Shown here: positions 8,429 to 16,670 of the stretch, in pieces
Layout of the letters: each line of letters starts with the position of its first letter
Position numbering within the stretch: the first letter of the stretch is position 1
Assembly: GCF_009664085.1 (NCBI RefSeq)
Contig: NZ_CP039268.1
Location: 129,001 to 193,000 of the forward strand
Reading direction: 5' to 3'
DNA: 64,000 nt
Source: Thermochromatium tepidum ATCC 43061
GTDB lineage: Bacteria; Pseudomonadota; Gammaproteobacteria; Chromatiales; Chromatiaceae
Program-made: the position numbers and the translations under genes
The notes under the pieces: generated by a model
Database searches by the model: none
The model's input: the letters and a program-made list of their open reading frames with translations, nothing else
Told to the model about the DNA's origin: nothing

Positions 8429-8884
8429 TCAACTGCCGCAGCCACCGAGGGTGACAGTCACCGTCTTGGCGTTTTTATAGAGCTTGTCGCCGGCCTTGAC
8501 CACGGCGATGACATCGGCGGTCTCGGCCATCTTGATGTTGGTCTCGATGAATGGGATCAGGGATGGATCGACGAACTCGAAGGAGGCGACAAGAGGGTGC
8601 TGATTCTTGGAGGCAATGAGATTGATGGAGGTGACGCCATCCAGATCGGTCTCGACCATGACCCGCACCGAGGCGCCGTTCTCGGCGATGTCCGGGGCCT
8701 TGATCCTGATCCGGTCGCTGACCTCGGCAGCATCGCTGCCAAACAGACCGGTCATGGCCGTGGAGACCTCCTTGGCATGGAAGGCGTCCGCATTCCAGTC
8801 GGCAAGGGCGCTGGGTACGATCAGCCCGGCGCCGACGGCGGCCAGTGAGCCCTTGATGAATCTCCGGCGTTTGTGATCGATCAT
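8429..8884 (-). CDS. soxY: Thiosulfate oxidation carrier protein SoxY
   Basis: The periplasmic carrier subunit that binds sulfur intermediates on a C-terminal Cys. A twin-arginine signal (RRRFIKGSLAAVGAGL) opens the protein. The swinging arm at the end reads VTVTLGGCGS: the reactive Cys is in place, but the usual final Gly of GGCGG is Ser. The ATG at 8884 overlaps the bepA stop (ATGA) and has a GAGGAG 7 nt upstream inside bepA, so translation is probably coupled to bepA. Length 151 is normal. Confidence 0.95.
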   Translation of the reverse strand: MIDHKRRRFIKGSLAAVGAGLIVPSALADWNADAFHAKEVSTAMTGLFGSDAAEVSDRIRIKAPDIAENGASVRVMVETDLDGVTSINLIASKNQHPLVASFEFVDPSLIPFIETNIKMAETADVIAVVKAGDKLYKNAKTVTVTLGGCGS

Positions 8885-10374
8885 GGTTTAACTCCTCGCT
8901 TGTTTTGGCGTTTGGATTCGCGTTCTTCTTCTTTCCAGCTTTCAAGCCGCGCCTGGATCCGGGCGGCCTCGTGATAGGGCAGATCGCGTTGACGCAGTGC
9001 GATCTCAAGCTGACGGATGGCCGGCTCGCGCTCGCCCTCGGCATAGAGCTTCTCGGCACGGAAGCGATGGGTCGCCGCCTGATGTCCGGCGCGAAGGGCT
9101 GCCTGCTCCAGCCAATCGTACAACATGGGGTTGCCGGGGCGCAGCCGTGCGACCGTGGTTAGTTCGTCGATGGCCGATGCAGGGCGGTTGGCCTTCATCA
9201 GTGCCTCGGCGTAGGCCATGCGCAATGGCCAGCTTCCGGGTGAGAGGGCGACCGCCTGTTTCAGTGTCCGCACGGCGCGTTCGACCTGGCCCTGTTCGAG
9301 ATCGAGCCGGGCGTCGAGGATGATGAACTCGGCAAGGCCGGCATTCGATTTCATCGCCTCGGCCAGTGCGGCGCGGGCGGCGTCGAACTGACCCGTGCGC
9401 ATTAGGGCCAGGGCATGACCGTAGTGCTCGGCGGTGACATTACGGTAACGCCCCTCGCGCAGGGTGTCGCGGAAATAGGCCACCGCCTGCTCCGGGCGCT
9501 TGTAGGAGCGTTCGCGCAGGGCCGCACGCACCAGGTGGAAACGCAGGCTGTCGGGGCGCTGGCGGGCCCCAAAGACGTCGGCCCGACCGAGTGCCTCGGC
9601 GATGCGGTCGGCGTTGACCGGATGGGTACGCAGGAACTCGGGTGCATTGTTCTCGTAGGCGCGACTGGACTTGGATAGCCGCTCGAAGAAACCGGCCATG
9701 GCATAGGGGTCGAAGCCCGCCTTGGCCAGGGTCATGATGCCGAGCCGATCGGCCTCGTACTCGTTCTCGCGCGTGAAGTTGATCTGGCGTTGCAGGGAAG
9801 CGGCCTGGATCCCAACGATGGCGGCCGCCCCGGCGTCGCTCGAGACCTGGGCGCCGAGGATGGCGGCGGCCACCATCAGGGCCATGGTCGGGATGAGTGT
9901 CTTGTTTTGATCCTCCAGCGTGCGCAGCAGATGACGCTGGGTGAGGTGCGCGATCTCATGGGCAAGGACGGCAGCGAGCTCGCTCTCGGTCTCGGCAGCG
10001 AGGATGAGTCCGGCATAGACGCCGATGTTGCCGCCTGGTCCAGCGAAGGCATTGACCACCGACTGGTCGATGATGAAAAAGTTAAAACGTCCAGTGGCGC
10101 TTGGATCGGCGGCGACCAGGGTGTTGCCGAGCGATTCGATGTAATCGGTCAACAGCGGGTCGTCGAGGACAGGCAGCGACTCGCGCACATGACGCATGAA
10201 GGCCTGACCCAGACGCGCCTCGGCGCCTGTGGTCAGGATAGCGTCGGACGAATTGCCCATGTCGGGGAGATGATAGTCCTGGGCCTGGAGTTGAGGCGAG
10301 CCGACCAGGAGCAGGCTACCCAAGGCGATCACTGGCCGTATCGAGAGAGGTCGGGGCGCTGTCCGTTTCGTCAT
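8881..10374 (-). CDS. bepA: BepA-like periplasmic M48 metalloprotease with TPR repeats
   Basis: A protease/chaperone for outer-membrane protein assembly. A signal peptide is followed by an M48 catalytic domain: HEIAHLTQRHLL (HExxH) and, downstream, NEYEADRLGIMTLAKAGFDP with the third zinc ligand. The C-terminal half is made of TPR-like repeats (HALALMRTGQFDAARAALAEA, ALSPGSWPLRMAYAEALMKA). About 497 residues is normal for BepA. Its stop codon overlaps the soxY start. Confidence 0.9.
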   Translation of the reverse strand: MTKRTAPRPLSIRPVIALGSLLLVGSPQLQAQDYHLPDMGNSSDAILTTGAEARLGQAFMRHVRESLPVLDDPLLTDYIESLGNTLVAADPSATGRFNFFIIDQSVVNAFAGPGGNIGVYAGLILAAETESELAAVLAHEIAHLTQRHLLRTLEDQNKTLIPTMALMVAAAILGAQVSSDAGAAAIVGIQAASLQRQINFTRENEYEADRLGIMTLAKAGFDPYAMAGFFERLSKSSRAYENNAPEFLRTHPVNADRIAEALGRADVFGARQRPDSLRFHLVRAALRERSYKRPEQAVAYFRDTLREGRYRNVTAEHYGHALALMRTGQFDAARAALAEAMKSNAGLAEFIILDARLDLEQGQVERAVRTLKQAVALSPGSWPLRMAYAEALMKANRPASAIDELTTVARLRPGNPMLYDWLEQAALRAGHQAATHRFRAEKLYAEGEREPAIRQLEIALRQRDLPYHEAARIQARLESWKEEERESKRQNKRGVKP

Positions 10375-10380
10375 GGATGT

Positions 10381-11649
10381 TCAGTTGAGCTGGATGCGTT
10401 GTCCCCAAGGCACGGAGGCGCTGCCCTTGACCAGCCAGATCACTGGATAGCACGGCTCGCGTTTGGGGAACTCGCCCTGAGCATCGGTGAAATAGACCAG
10501 TAGATCTGGGCGTCCGTCCTGGCGCTCGACCCAGTCGAATACGGGTTTGAAGCTGGTTCCGCCGCCCCCCTGTAGACGCTCGGGACGCACGAAGGTTTCC
10601 CAAGGCTCGAACTGAAAGGGGGCACCCGGCGCCAGCGCGCGATCGCAGGGCAGCAGGGTGATACGCGCCCGGATCTGGCCCTTGAGCGCGTCGATCTCGC
10701 CGATGAATGCGCTCAGCTCGCCGTCCTGGATCGACCCCGAGGTGTCGATCGCCACCACCAGATCGGCCTGATGGCTGCGCAGTCCGGGCAGGATGAACGC
10801 CCCCTCGCGCCGCGATGGACGCTGATAGCTGTAGTCCTCGCGCGCGATCGCCATCAGATGACGCGCCAGCAGCATCCGCCAAGGCAGGCTGGGCTGGAGT
10901 AGATGGTCGATCTGACGCGCCAGCTCGCCGGCCAGCTTGCCGGCTTGTAACGCCTGCTGGGCGGCGCCGGCCAGGCGTTGGCGCCATTGGATGGAGAGGG
11001 CTTCACGTTCGTCTGGGGTCAAGGGGGTGGGCGGTGCCGTGCGAGGCTCCAGGCCCGATGCGGTTGTCGGGGTGTGCCGCTCGTTTGCGTCCTGGCCCTT
11101 GGGCGTGTGGTGCTGGCGCTGTTCGAGATCCTGTTCGTTCCGCCCAGACTGACTGCTGCCGTGGCGCTCGTCGAGGTCATAGGCGTGGGTGTCCAGCGTC
11201 TCTGAGTCGTCGCGTTCGTCGATGAGCGGATAGATCTCCTCGGCGGTCAGCCCGCGGTAGAGCGGCATCACCAGGGCATGCGGCGGCGGTATCAGACCGT
11301 CCTCGATCAGCAACGGATTGATCGCATAGTCACAGGCCAGGTCCCAACGCCGGCGTTGACGATGGCCGCGCCGTGCAAAGTGCGACAGGGCGCAGTGTAG
11401 GGCCTCGTGGGCGAGCACGAACTGGGTCTGCTCCAGACTCAGGGCCTCGATATAGGCCGGATTGTAATAGAAGGCGCGCGCGTCCGTGGCCGTGGTACGG
11501 CACCAGTCACCGGTGGCCGCGCGCAGCGGCAGACGCAGCACCAGGGCGCCGAGAAAGGGTTTGTCCAGAATCAACCGGGTGCGTGCCGCCGCGAGCTTGG
11601 TCTCGATGGCGGATGGGTCGGGCAGGGTCGCAGACGTCCTCTCAGGCAT
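10381..11649 (-). CDS. VWA-like / DUF2201 putative metallopeptidase
   Basis: The N-terminal region carries a zinc-metallopeptidase-like HEALHCALSHFARRG (HExxH). A charged linker rich in Gln, His and Arg follows, then a C-terminal von Willebrand-A-like domain with DLVVAIDTSGSIQDGELSAF (DxSGS MIDAS start) and LLVYFTDAQGEFP. This is the usual layout of the DUF2201 partner of MoxR AAA ATPases. It overlaps moxR by 8 nt, so the two are almost surely one unit. The function of such pairs is thought to be chaperone-like maturation of metal enzymes or complexes; the client here is unknown. Confidence 0.85.
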   Translation of the reverse strand: MPERTSATLPDPSAIETKLAAARTRLILDKPFLGALVLRLPLRAATGDWCRTTATDARAFYYNPAYIEALSLEQTQFVLAHEALHCALSHFARRGHRQRRRWDLACDYAINPLLIEDGLIPPPHALVMPLYRGLTAEEIYPLIDERDDSETLDTHAYDLDERHGSSQSGRNEQDLEQRQHHTPKGQDANERHTPTTASGLEPRTAPPTPLTPDEREALSIQWRQRLAGAAQQALQAGKLAGELARQIDHLLQPSLPWRMLLARHLMAIAREDYSYQRPSRREGAFILPGLRSHQADLVVAIDTSGSIQDGELSAFIGEIDALKGQIRARITLLPCDRALAPGAPFQFEPWETFVRPERLQGGGGTSFKPVFDWVERQDGRPDLLVYFTDAQGEFPKREPCYPVIWLVKGSASVPWGQRIQLN

Positions 11650-12685
11650 GGAGCATCACCTCTGCGACCGACCGCGCCCAGTTGGCGAAGGCCGGCACCT
11701 CGAATAGCCGTCCGCCGATCGCCCGATGCAGATCCGAGACCAACATCACCCCCATCTCGCGCTCGGGGAGGCGTCCGGCATAGTCGAGGATGTGGCCTAT
11801 GACCTCCCGTCCGTCCGGGCCGTCGAGCGCGCGGATCGCCCGCCCGACCAGTGCGGCGGCGACGGCATACTGGAGATCGATCTCGCGCGGGACGGCGACC
11901 GGCTCGCCGCGCGTGATGGCGTCGAGATCCGGCATCTGGTCGAGGTTGGTGATGAAGGCGCTCAGCTCGATCCCAGCGGCCGGGCCCACGCAGGCCTGGA
12001 GCGCACCCGGTAATAGGTCGGGCGCCGCCTCGAACTTCTTGAGTGCGCGATGGGCAAACTCCCAGGAGCGCGGCGAGGGGAAGGCGACCGGATTGTGCGC
12101 CGGATCGAAGTCGAACAGGAGCTCAGGCCGAAAGCGCAGGAAGGCGATGATCCGCTCGTCGATGCCGCTGGCATAGGCCCAGTCGACCCAGTCGTCGAGA
12201 TGGGTCTCGACCTCGAAGTGCGAGAAACGATTGGCAAGCGGTGCCGGCATGCTGTAGGTCAGCCCGCGATCGCCCTGGCGGTTGCCAGCGGCGAAGATCG
12301 CCCAGCCGTCCGGGAGGCGATAGTCGCCGAGCCGCCGGTCGAGGATGAGCTGATAGGCCGCCGCCGAGACCATGGGCGGGGCCGAGGTGATCTCGTCGAG
12401 AAAGAGCACGCCGCTCGGCCCATGGCGCTCGGCGTCGGGCAGCATAGCAGGCACGGCCCATTCGACCCGCTCACCCTGACGGAAGGGGATGCCGCGCAGA
12501 TCGCTCGGTTCCATCTGCGACAGCCGGATGTCGATCATGGGCACGGCATGGCGCGCGGCGATCTGGGCCACCATCTGCGACTTGCCCACGCCGGGCGGTC
12601 CCCAGAGCATCACGGGTGTATGATGGCCCTCGGCGGTGCCGAGGAATTCGCGATCGAGGACGCGGAGCAGTTGGGCAGGGCGCAT
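11642..12685 (-). CDS. MoxR-family AAA+ ATPase
   Basis: Walker A GPPGVGKSQMVAQIAARH, Walker B VLFLDEITSAPP, sensor region FAAGNRQGDRGLTYSMPAPLANRF with arginine-finger-like residues, and a C-terminal lid are all visible. At 347 residues it is a standard MoxR ATPase. It overlaps the downstream VWA/DUF2201 gene, its expected partner. The upstream region holds repeat copy A, whose insertion lies about 120 bp before the start codon and may have changed the promoter. Confidence 0.9.
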   Translation of the reverse strand: MRPAQLLRVLDREFLGTAEGHHTPVMLWGPPGVGKSQMVAQIAARHAVPMIDIRLSQMEPSDLRGIPFRQGERVEWAVPAMLPDAERHGPSGVLFLDEITSAPPMVSAAAYQLILDRRLGDYRLPDGWAIFAAGNRQGDRGLTYSMPAPLANRFSHFEVETHLDDWVDWAYASGIDERIIAFLRFRPELLFDFDPAHNPVAFPSPRSWEFAHRALKKFEAAPDLLPGALQACVGPAAGIELSAFITNLDQMPDLDAITRGEPVAVPREIDLQYAVAAALVGRAIRALDGPDGREVIGHILDYAGRLPEREMGVMLVSDLHRAIGGRLFEVPAFANWARSVAEVMLHA

Positions 12686-12808
12686 GATGGGGCCAAGTTC
12701 TCCAGCCGTTGGATTGGGTCAATCAAGATGCGTGTGACGCCGGCGTTTCGCAAGTTCGAGGTTCTTCGAGGTCCATGAGGCCAGACCTGGAGATCCCCGT
12801 CCATTCAT

Positions 12809-13062
12809 AGACCCTCCGCAAGGAAACCCGCGACTTGAGTCGCGGGAGGAATGGCGGGTGCGTGAAGCGCACCATGTGGTGTATAATACAGTGTGGTCTC
12901 CGGGCGCACGCCGACTGTAACGCCAGTCGAAACCTGGCCCGGATTGGCAGCGGGGCCCCGCTGCCAAGGGTGGCTGTAAACACGCCCAATGTTGGGGATG
13001 CGGTCAACCATGTTTGCTGCGTCTTACAATAAAGCCTTCGACTTCAGTCGAGGGTTGTTTAC
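12809..13062 (+). repeat. Repeat copy A: TnpB-derived non-autonomous IS200/IS605-like element
   Basis: A 254-bp element sits directly 3' of TTCAT (12804-12808) and ends TTTAC at 13062. It holds a left-end hairpin (CCCGCGACT-TG-AGTCGCGGG), a short hairpin at 12857-12873, TATAAT (12882-12887), then nested hairpins and a right-end hairpin built around TCGACT/AGTCGA. The reading frame through it gives CGLRAHADCNASRNLARIGS, a TnpB C-terminal motif. This copy lacks about 6 bp after TATAAT found in copies B and C. It lies between moxR and the 13288 gene. Confidence 0.85.
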
Positions 13063-13072
13063 CCAAGCGTAC

Positions 13073-13102
13073 TTGTCCCCTATTAGAAAAACGCTGTATT
13101 CT
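13073..13102 (+). promoter_or_regulatory. Possible sigma-70 promoter for the 13288 gene
   Basis: TTGTCC (13073-13078), an 18-nt spacer and TATTCT (13097-13102) lie just after the right end of repeat copy A. It would give a leader of about 180 nt. Weak evidence. Confidence 0.3.
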
Positions 13103-13287
13103 TATCGCCCTTCTCGTCCCCACGATCGCGTCCGTGCCCGGGCGGCGTTCCGTCCGAGAGTTGTAGCGAGAGAGGACAGGGCGGCCGCAATCAGCGACGA
13201 TCGGCTTGCCTGCATCATGACATCGAGTCGGCGAAGTCCCCCGACGACTGAGCCCTCACCCAAAATGACATTGCTCGGAGACCGGAA

Positions 13288-13485
13288 ATGAATCAGTTCT
13301 ACTACGATGCCGTGACCAAGATGGAACAGATGGGCGTCGACGACGATTACATCCAAGGATGGCAGTGCGGCTTCCTGCAGAACCCCAAGCGTGAGGTGCA
13401 ACGTCTGACCGAGGCCTATGAGGCCGGTTACAGCGACGGCGAGGAAAAGAATACCGACAACTTCGAGCGGTGGATTACGGCCTGA
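13288..13485 (+). CDS. Small hypothetical protein (65 aa)
   Basis: The protein starts MNQFYYDAVTKMEQMGVDDDYIQGWQ and contains VQRLTEAYEAGYSDGEEKNTDNF. It is acidic and soluble, with no signal peptide. A GGAG lies 8 nt before the ATG. I do not know a characterised family, but the composition (helical, Tyr/Gly/Asp-rich EAGYSDG motif) looks like a real folded small protein rather than a chance frame. It converges on valS across a hairpin. Confidence 0.65.
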   Translation: MNQFYYDAVTKMEQMGVDDDYIQGWQCGFLQNPKREVQRLTEAYEAGYSDGEEKNTDNFERWITA

Positions 13486-13530
13486 TCTTCGCTCGATTCG
13501 CCAGATGTTCCGCTTCTCAAACCAGGTTCG

Positions 13531-13549
13531 GCGCCCCTTGGTGGGGCGC
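13531..13549. terminator. Hairpin between convergent genes (weak terminator)
   Basis: A perfect 7-bp stem GCGCCCC/GGGGCGC with loop TTGGT. No T run follows on either strand, so it may be a Rho-assisted end or a 3' stabiliser for the 13288 gene and valS. Confidence 0.4.
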
Positions 13550-13575
13550 GTCTCCATTCCAAGCCCCAAGACCGC

Positions 13576-16443
13576 TCAAAGCGCTGCGATCTTGACGCGC
13601 TGGGCGTGCAGGTGAGCGATCGCTGCCGCGTGCTCAGCGAGCTTGGCCCGCTCCTTGTCGACCACAGACGACGGGGCCTTGTCGACGAAGGCCGAGTTGG
13701 CAAGCTTGGCCTGAGTGCGCGCGACATCCTCGGTCAGACGTGCGATCTCCTTGTCCAGACGCTTCAACTCAGCCTCCTTATCGATCAGTCCAGCGATCGG
13801 GATCAGGATCTTCATCGACCCGACCAGCGCCATCGCTGACTCCGGGGCTTGGGATTCAGCGTCGAGCACGGTGATCGATTCGGTTCGGGCCAGGAAGTCC
13901 AGATAGGGCCGTGCCGTTTTAAGCCAGTGGCGTTCCTGCTCGGTCGCGTCCAGGACTAGGATCGGCAGCGGTCTGCCAGGGGCGATGTTCATCTCGCCCT
14001 TGATGCGCCGAATGCCGAGGATGCACTGTTTGACCCAATCGATCTCGCTGACCGCCTGGGCGTCCTCGACGGACGGATCGCGCCTGGGGTAGGGCGCCAG
14101 CATCAGGGTGTCGCCCTCGACCCCGGCGAGTGGGCGCACCTTCTGCCAGATCTCCTCGGTGATGAAGGGGATGATCGGATGCGCCAGACGCAACAGGGTC
14201 TCAAGCGTCTGGACCAGGGTGCGACGGGTGCCGCGTTTGGCAGCCTCACTGGCTTGGCTACTGGTCAGCACAGGCTTGGACAGCTCCAGATACCAGTCGC
14301 AGAATTCGTTCCAGGTGAAGTCGTAGAGCGCCTGGGCGGCCAGATCGAAGCGGTAGGCGTCGATGGCATCGCGGACGGTGCCGATGGTGCGATTGAGTTC
14401 GGCACGGATCCAGCGATCCGCTGCGCTGAGTTCGATCGTCGCCTGATCCGCATCCGGCCCCAGACCACAGTCCTGACCCTGGGTGTTCATCAGGACATAG
14501 CGCGCGGCGTTCCAGAGCTTGTTGCAGAAGTTGCGATAGCCCTCGGTGCGTCCAAGATCGAACTTGATGTCGCGTCCAGTGGTGGCGAGCGCAGCGAAGG
14601 TGAAACGCAAGGCATCGGTACCGAAGGCCGGGATGCCGTGGGGGAACTCATTGCGCGTATCCCGGGCGATCTTTGTCGCAAGATGCGGTTGCATCAGGCC
14701 CTTGGTCCGCTTTTCGATCAGTGACTCGAGGTCGATGCCGTCGATCAGATCGAGTGGATCGAGCACATTGCCCTTGGACTTGGACATCTTGTCGCCGTTC
14801 TTGTCGCGCACCAGCCCGTGGATGTAGACCTCGCGGAAGGGTACCTCACCCATGAACTTGAGCCCCATCATGATCATCCGCGCCACCCAGAAGAAGATGA
14901 TGTCGAAGCCCGTGACCAGCACCGAGGTCGGATAAAAGGTCTTGAGCCGGTCGGTCTCTTGCGGCCAGCCGAGTGTGCTGAAGGGCCAGAGTGCGGAGCT
15001 GAACCAGGTGTCGAGCACGTCCTCGTCCTGGCGCAGTTCGACCTCGGGGCCGAAGCCGTGTTTGGCGCGGACCTCAGCCTCTGAGCGCCCGACATAGACA
15101 TTGCCTGCGCTGTCGTACCAGGCCGGGATACGATGACCCCACCAGATCTGACGACTGATGCACCAGTCCTGGATGTTGCGCATCCACTCAAAATAGGTGT
15201 TCTTCCAGTTGTCGGGGACGAAGCGGATGTCGCCCCGCTCGACCGCCCTGATCGCCGGCTCGGCGAGCGGGGCGACGCGCACATACCACTGGTCGGTCAG
15301 ATAGGGCTCGATGACCGCGCCCGAACGATCCCCACGCGGCTGCTGGAGACGGTGTTCCTTGACGGCGACGAGCAATCCGGCGGACTCGAGATCGGCGACG
15401 ATGCGCTTGCGGGCCTCGTAGCGGTCGAGTCCGATATAGGCCGCCGGCAGCAATTGACCTTCCTCGGGTGCATTGGCGCGGATGGCGGCGTCTGGGGTGA
15501 AGATGTTGATCAGTCCGCCGTGTGGCTGTTCGGCGATCGCCGCCTCGTCGCGATGGCGCAGCCAGACCTGGTGGTCGTTGAAGTCGTGCGCCGGGGTGAT
15601 CTTGACACAGCCGGTACCGAACGCGGGGTCGGCGTGCGCGTCGGCGATGATCGGGATGCGCCGCCCGGTCAGCGGCAACTCGACGAAGGCGCCGATCAGA
15701 TGTTTGTACCGCTCATCTTCCGGGTTCACGGCGACCGCGCAGTCGCCGAGCAGGGTCTCGGGGCGGGTCGTGGAGACGATCAGAGACGCCGGACCGGACG
15801 CCCCCGGGGGCTGGACGAGGGGATAGCGGATCTCCCACATGAAGCCGCTCTCTTCCTCGGATAAGACCTCGAGGTCGGAGACGGCGGTGCGCAGCACCGG
15901 ATCCCAGTTCACTAGCCGCTTGCCGCGATAGATCAGGCCCTCCTCGTAGAGACGCACGAAGACCTCGCACACCGCCTCCGACAGCCCCTCATCCAGGGTG
16001 AAGCGTTCGTGCGCCCAATCGAGTGAGGCGCCCAGACGCCGTAACTGGCGGGTGATGGTACCGCCAGACTCGGCCTTCCACGCCCAGATGCGCTGGATGA
16101 AGGCCTCGCGTCCATAGTCGTGGCGGGTCTTGCCCTCGGCCTCGATCAGACGCTCGACCACCATCTGGGTCGCGATCCCGGCATGGTCGGTACCGGCCTG
16201 CCACAGGGTCTGTTTGCCCTGCATGCGGTGGTAGCGGATCAGGGCATCCATGAGGGTGTCCTGGAAGGCATGACCCATGTGCAGACTGCCGGTGACGTTC
16301 GGTGGCGGGATCATGATGCAATAGGCGGCACCCTGGGTCGCAGGGTCGCCTGTCTGCTCGGACGGGGCGAAATAGCCCTGTTCCTCCCAGTAGCGATACC
16401 AGCGGGTTTCCAGGGTCCGGGGATCATAGGTTTTGTCCAGCAT
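13576..16443 (-). CDS. valS: Valyl-tRNA synthetase
   Basis: A class I aminoacyl-tRNA synthetase charging tRNA-Val. The HIGH-type motif is [14 protein letters not shown] near residue 50; the editing (CP1) domain includes [18 protein letters not shown] and [15 protein letters not shown]; the KMSKSKGN motif is at about residue 555. The C terminus has the ValS coiled coil ([19 protein letters not shown]). At 955 residues it is full length. It is transcribed alone and converges on the 13288 gene. Confidence 0.98.
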   Translation of the reverse strand: MLDKTYDPRTLETRWYRYWEEQGYFAPSEQTGDPATQGAAYCIMIPPPNVTGSLHMGHAFQDTLMDALIRYHRMQGKQTLWQAGTDHAGIATQMVVERLIEAEGKTRHDYGREAFIQRIWAWKAESGGTITRQLRRLGASLDWAHERFTLDEGLSEAVCEVFVRLYEEGLIYRGKRLVNWDPVLRTAVSDLEVLSEEESGFMWEIRYPLVQPPGASGPASLIVSTTRPETLLGDCAVAVNPEDERYKHLIGAFVELPLTGRRIPIIADAHADPAFGTGCVKITPAHDFNDHQVWLRHRDEAAIAEQPHGGLINIFTPDAAIRANAPEEGQLLPAAYIGLDRYEARKRIVADLESAGLLVAVKEHRLQQPRGDRSGAVIEPYLTDQWYVRVAPLAEPAIRAVERGDIRFVPDNWKNTYFEWMRNIQDWCISRQIWWGHRIPAWYDSAGNVYVGRSEAEVRAKHGFGPEVELRQDEDVLDTWFSSALWPFSTLGWPQETDRLKTFYPTSVLVTGFDIIFFWVARMIMMGLKFMGEVPFREVYIHGLVRDKNGDKMSKSKGNVLDPLDLIDGIDLESLIEKRTKGLMQPHLATKIARDTRNEFPHGIPAFGTDALRFTFAALATTGRDIKFDLGRTEGYRNFCNKLWNAARYVLMNTQGQDCGLGPDADQATIELSAADRWIRAELNRTIGTVRDAIDAYRFDLAAQALYDFTWNEFCDWYLELSKPVLTSSQASEAAKRGTRRTLVQTLETLLRLAHPIIPFITEEIWQKVRPLAGVEGDTLMLAPYPRRDPSVEDAQAVSEIDWVKQCILGIRRIKGEMNIAPGRPLPILVLDATEQERHWLKTARPYLDFLARTESITVLDAESQAPESAMALVGSMKILIPIAGLIDKEAELKRLDKEIARLTEDVARTQAKLANSAFVDKAPSSVVDKERAKLAEHAAAIAHLHAQRVKIAAL

Positions 16444-16670
16444 AGGGTCAGGCTCGTGATCGAACGGTGCGAAAAGGGTTCAGTTTACCCTAGAACCGAT
16501 GTGCCTTGGTGTAGGGCCAAGGGCCCGAAGTCGGCATTCGGCCTGTCACCGGTCGGATTTGAGGTGTTCGATCTCAATTTTGAGATATCTCAGACGCCCC
16601 GGAATATGGCAGCATGTTGTCCAGAGCTTGAGCCCATTCCATCAACCAGAGAAAGAGGCGGACTCCATCG

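Noticed and set aside
12723-13011. Short frames inside repeat copy A (and the same in B and C) as small proteins
   Set aside because: Several frames are open only because the unit is short and GC-rich. Hairpins and compensatory changes explain the conservation better than protein selection, apart from the TnpB-derived tail.
13531-13549. The hairpin after the 13288 gene as a full intrinsic terminator
   Set aside because: The stem is good, but neither strand has a T run after it.
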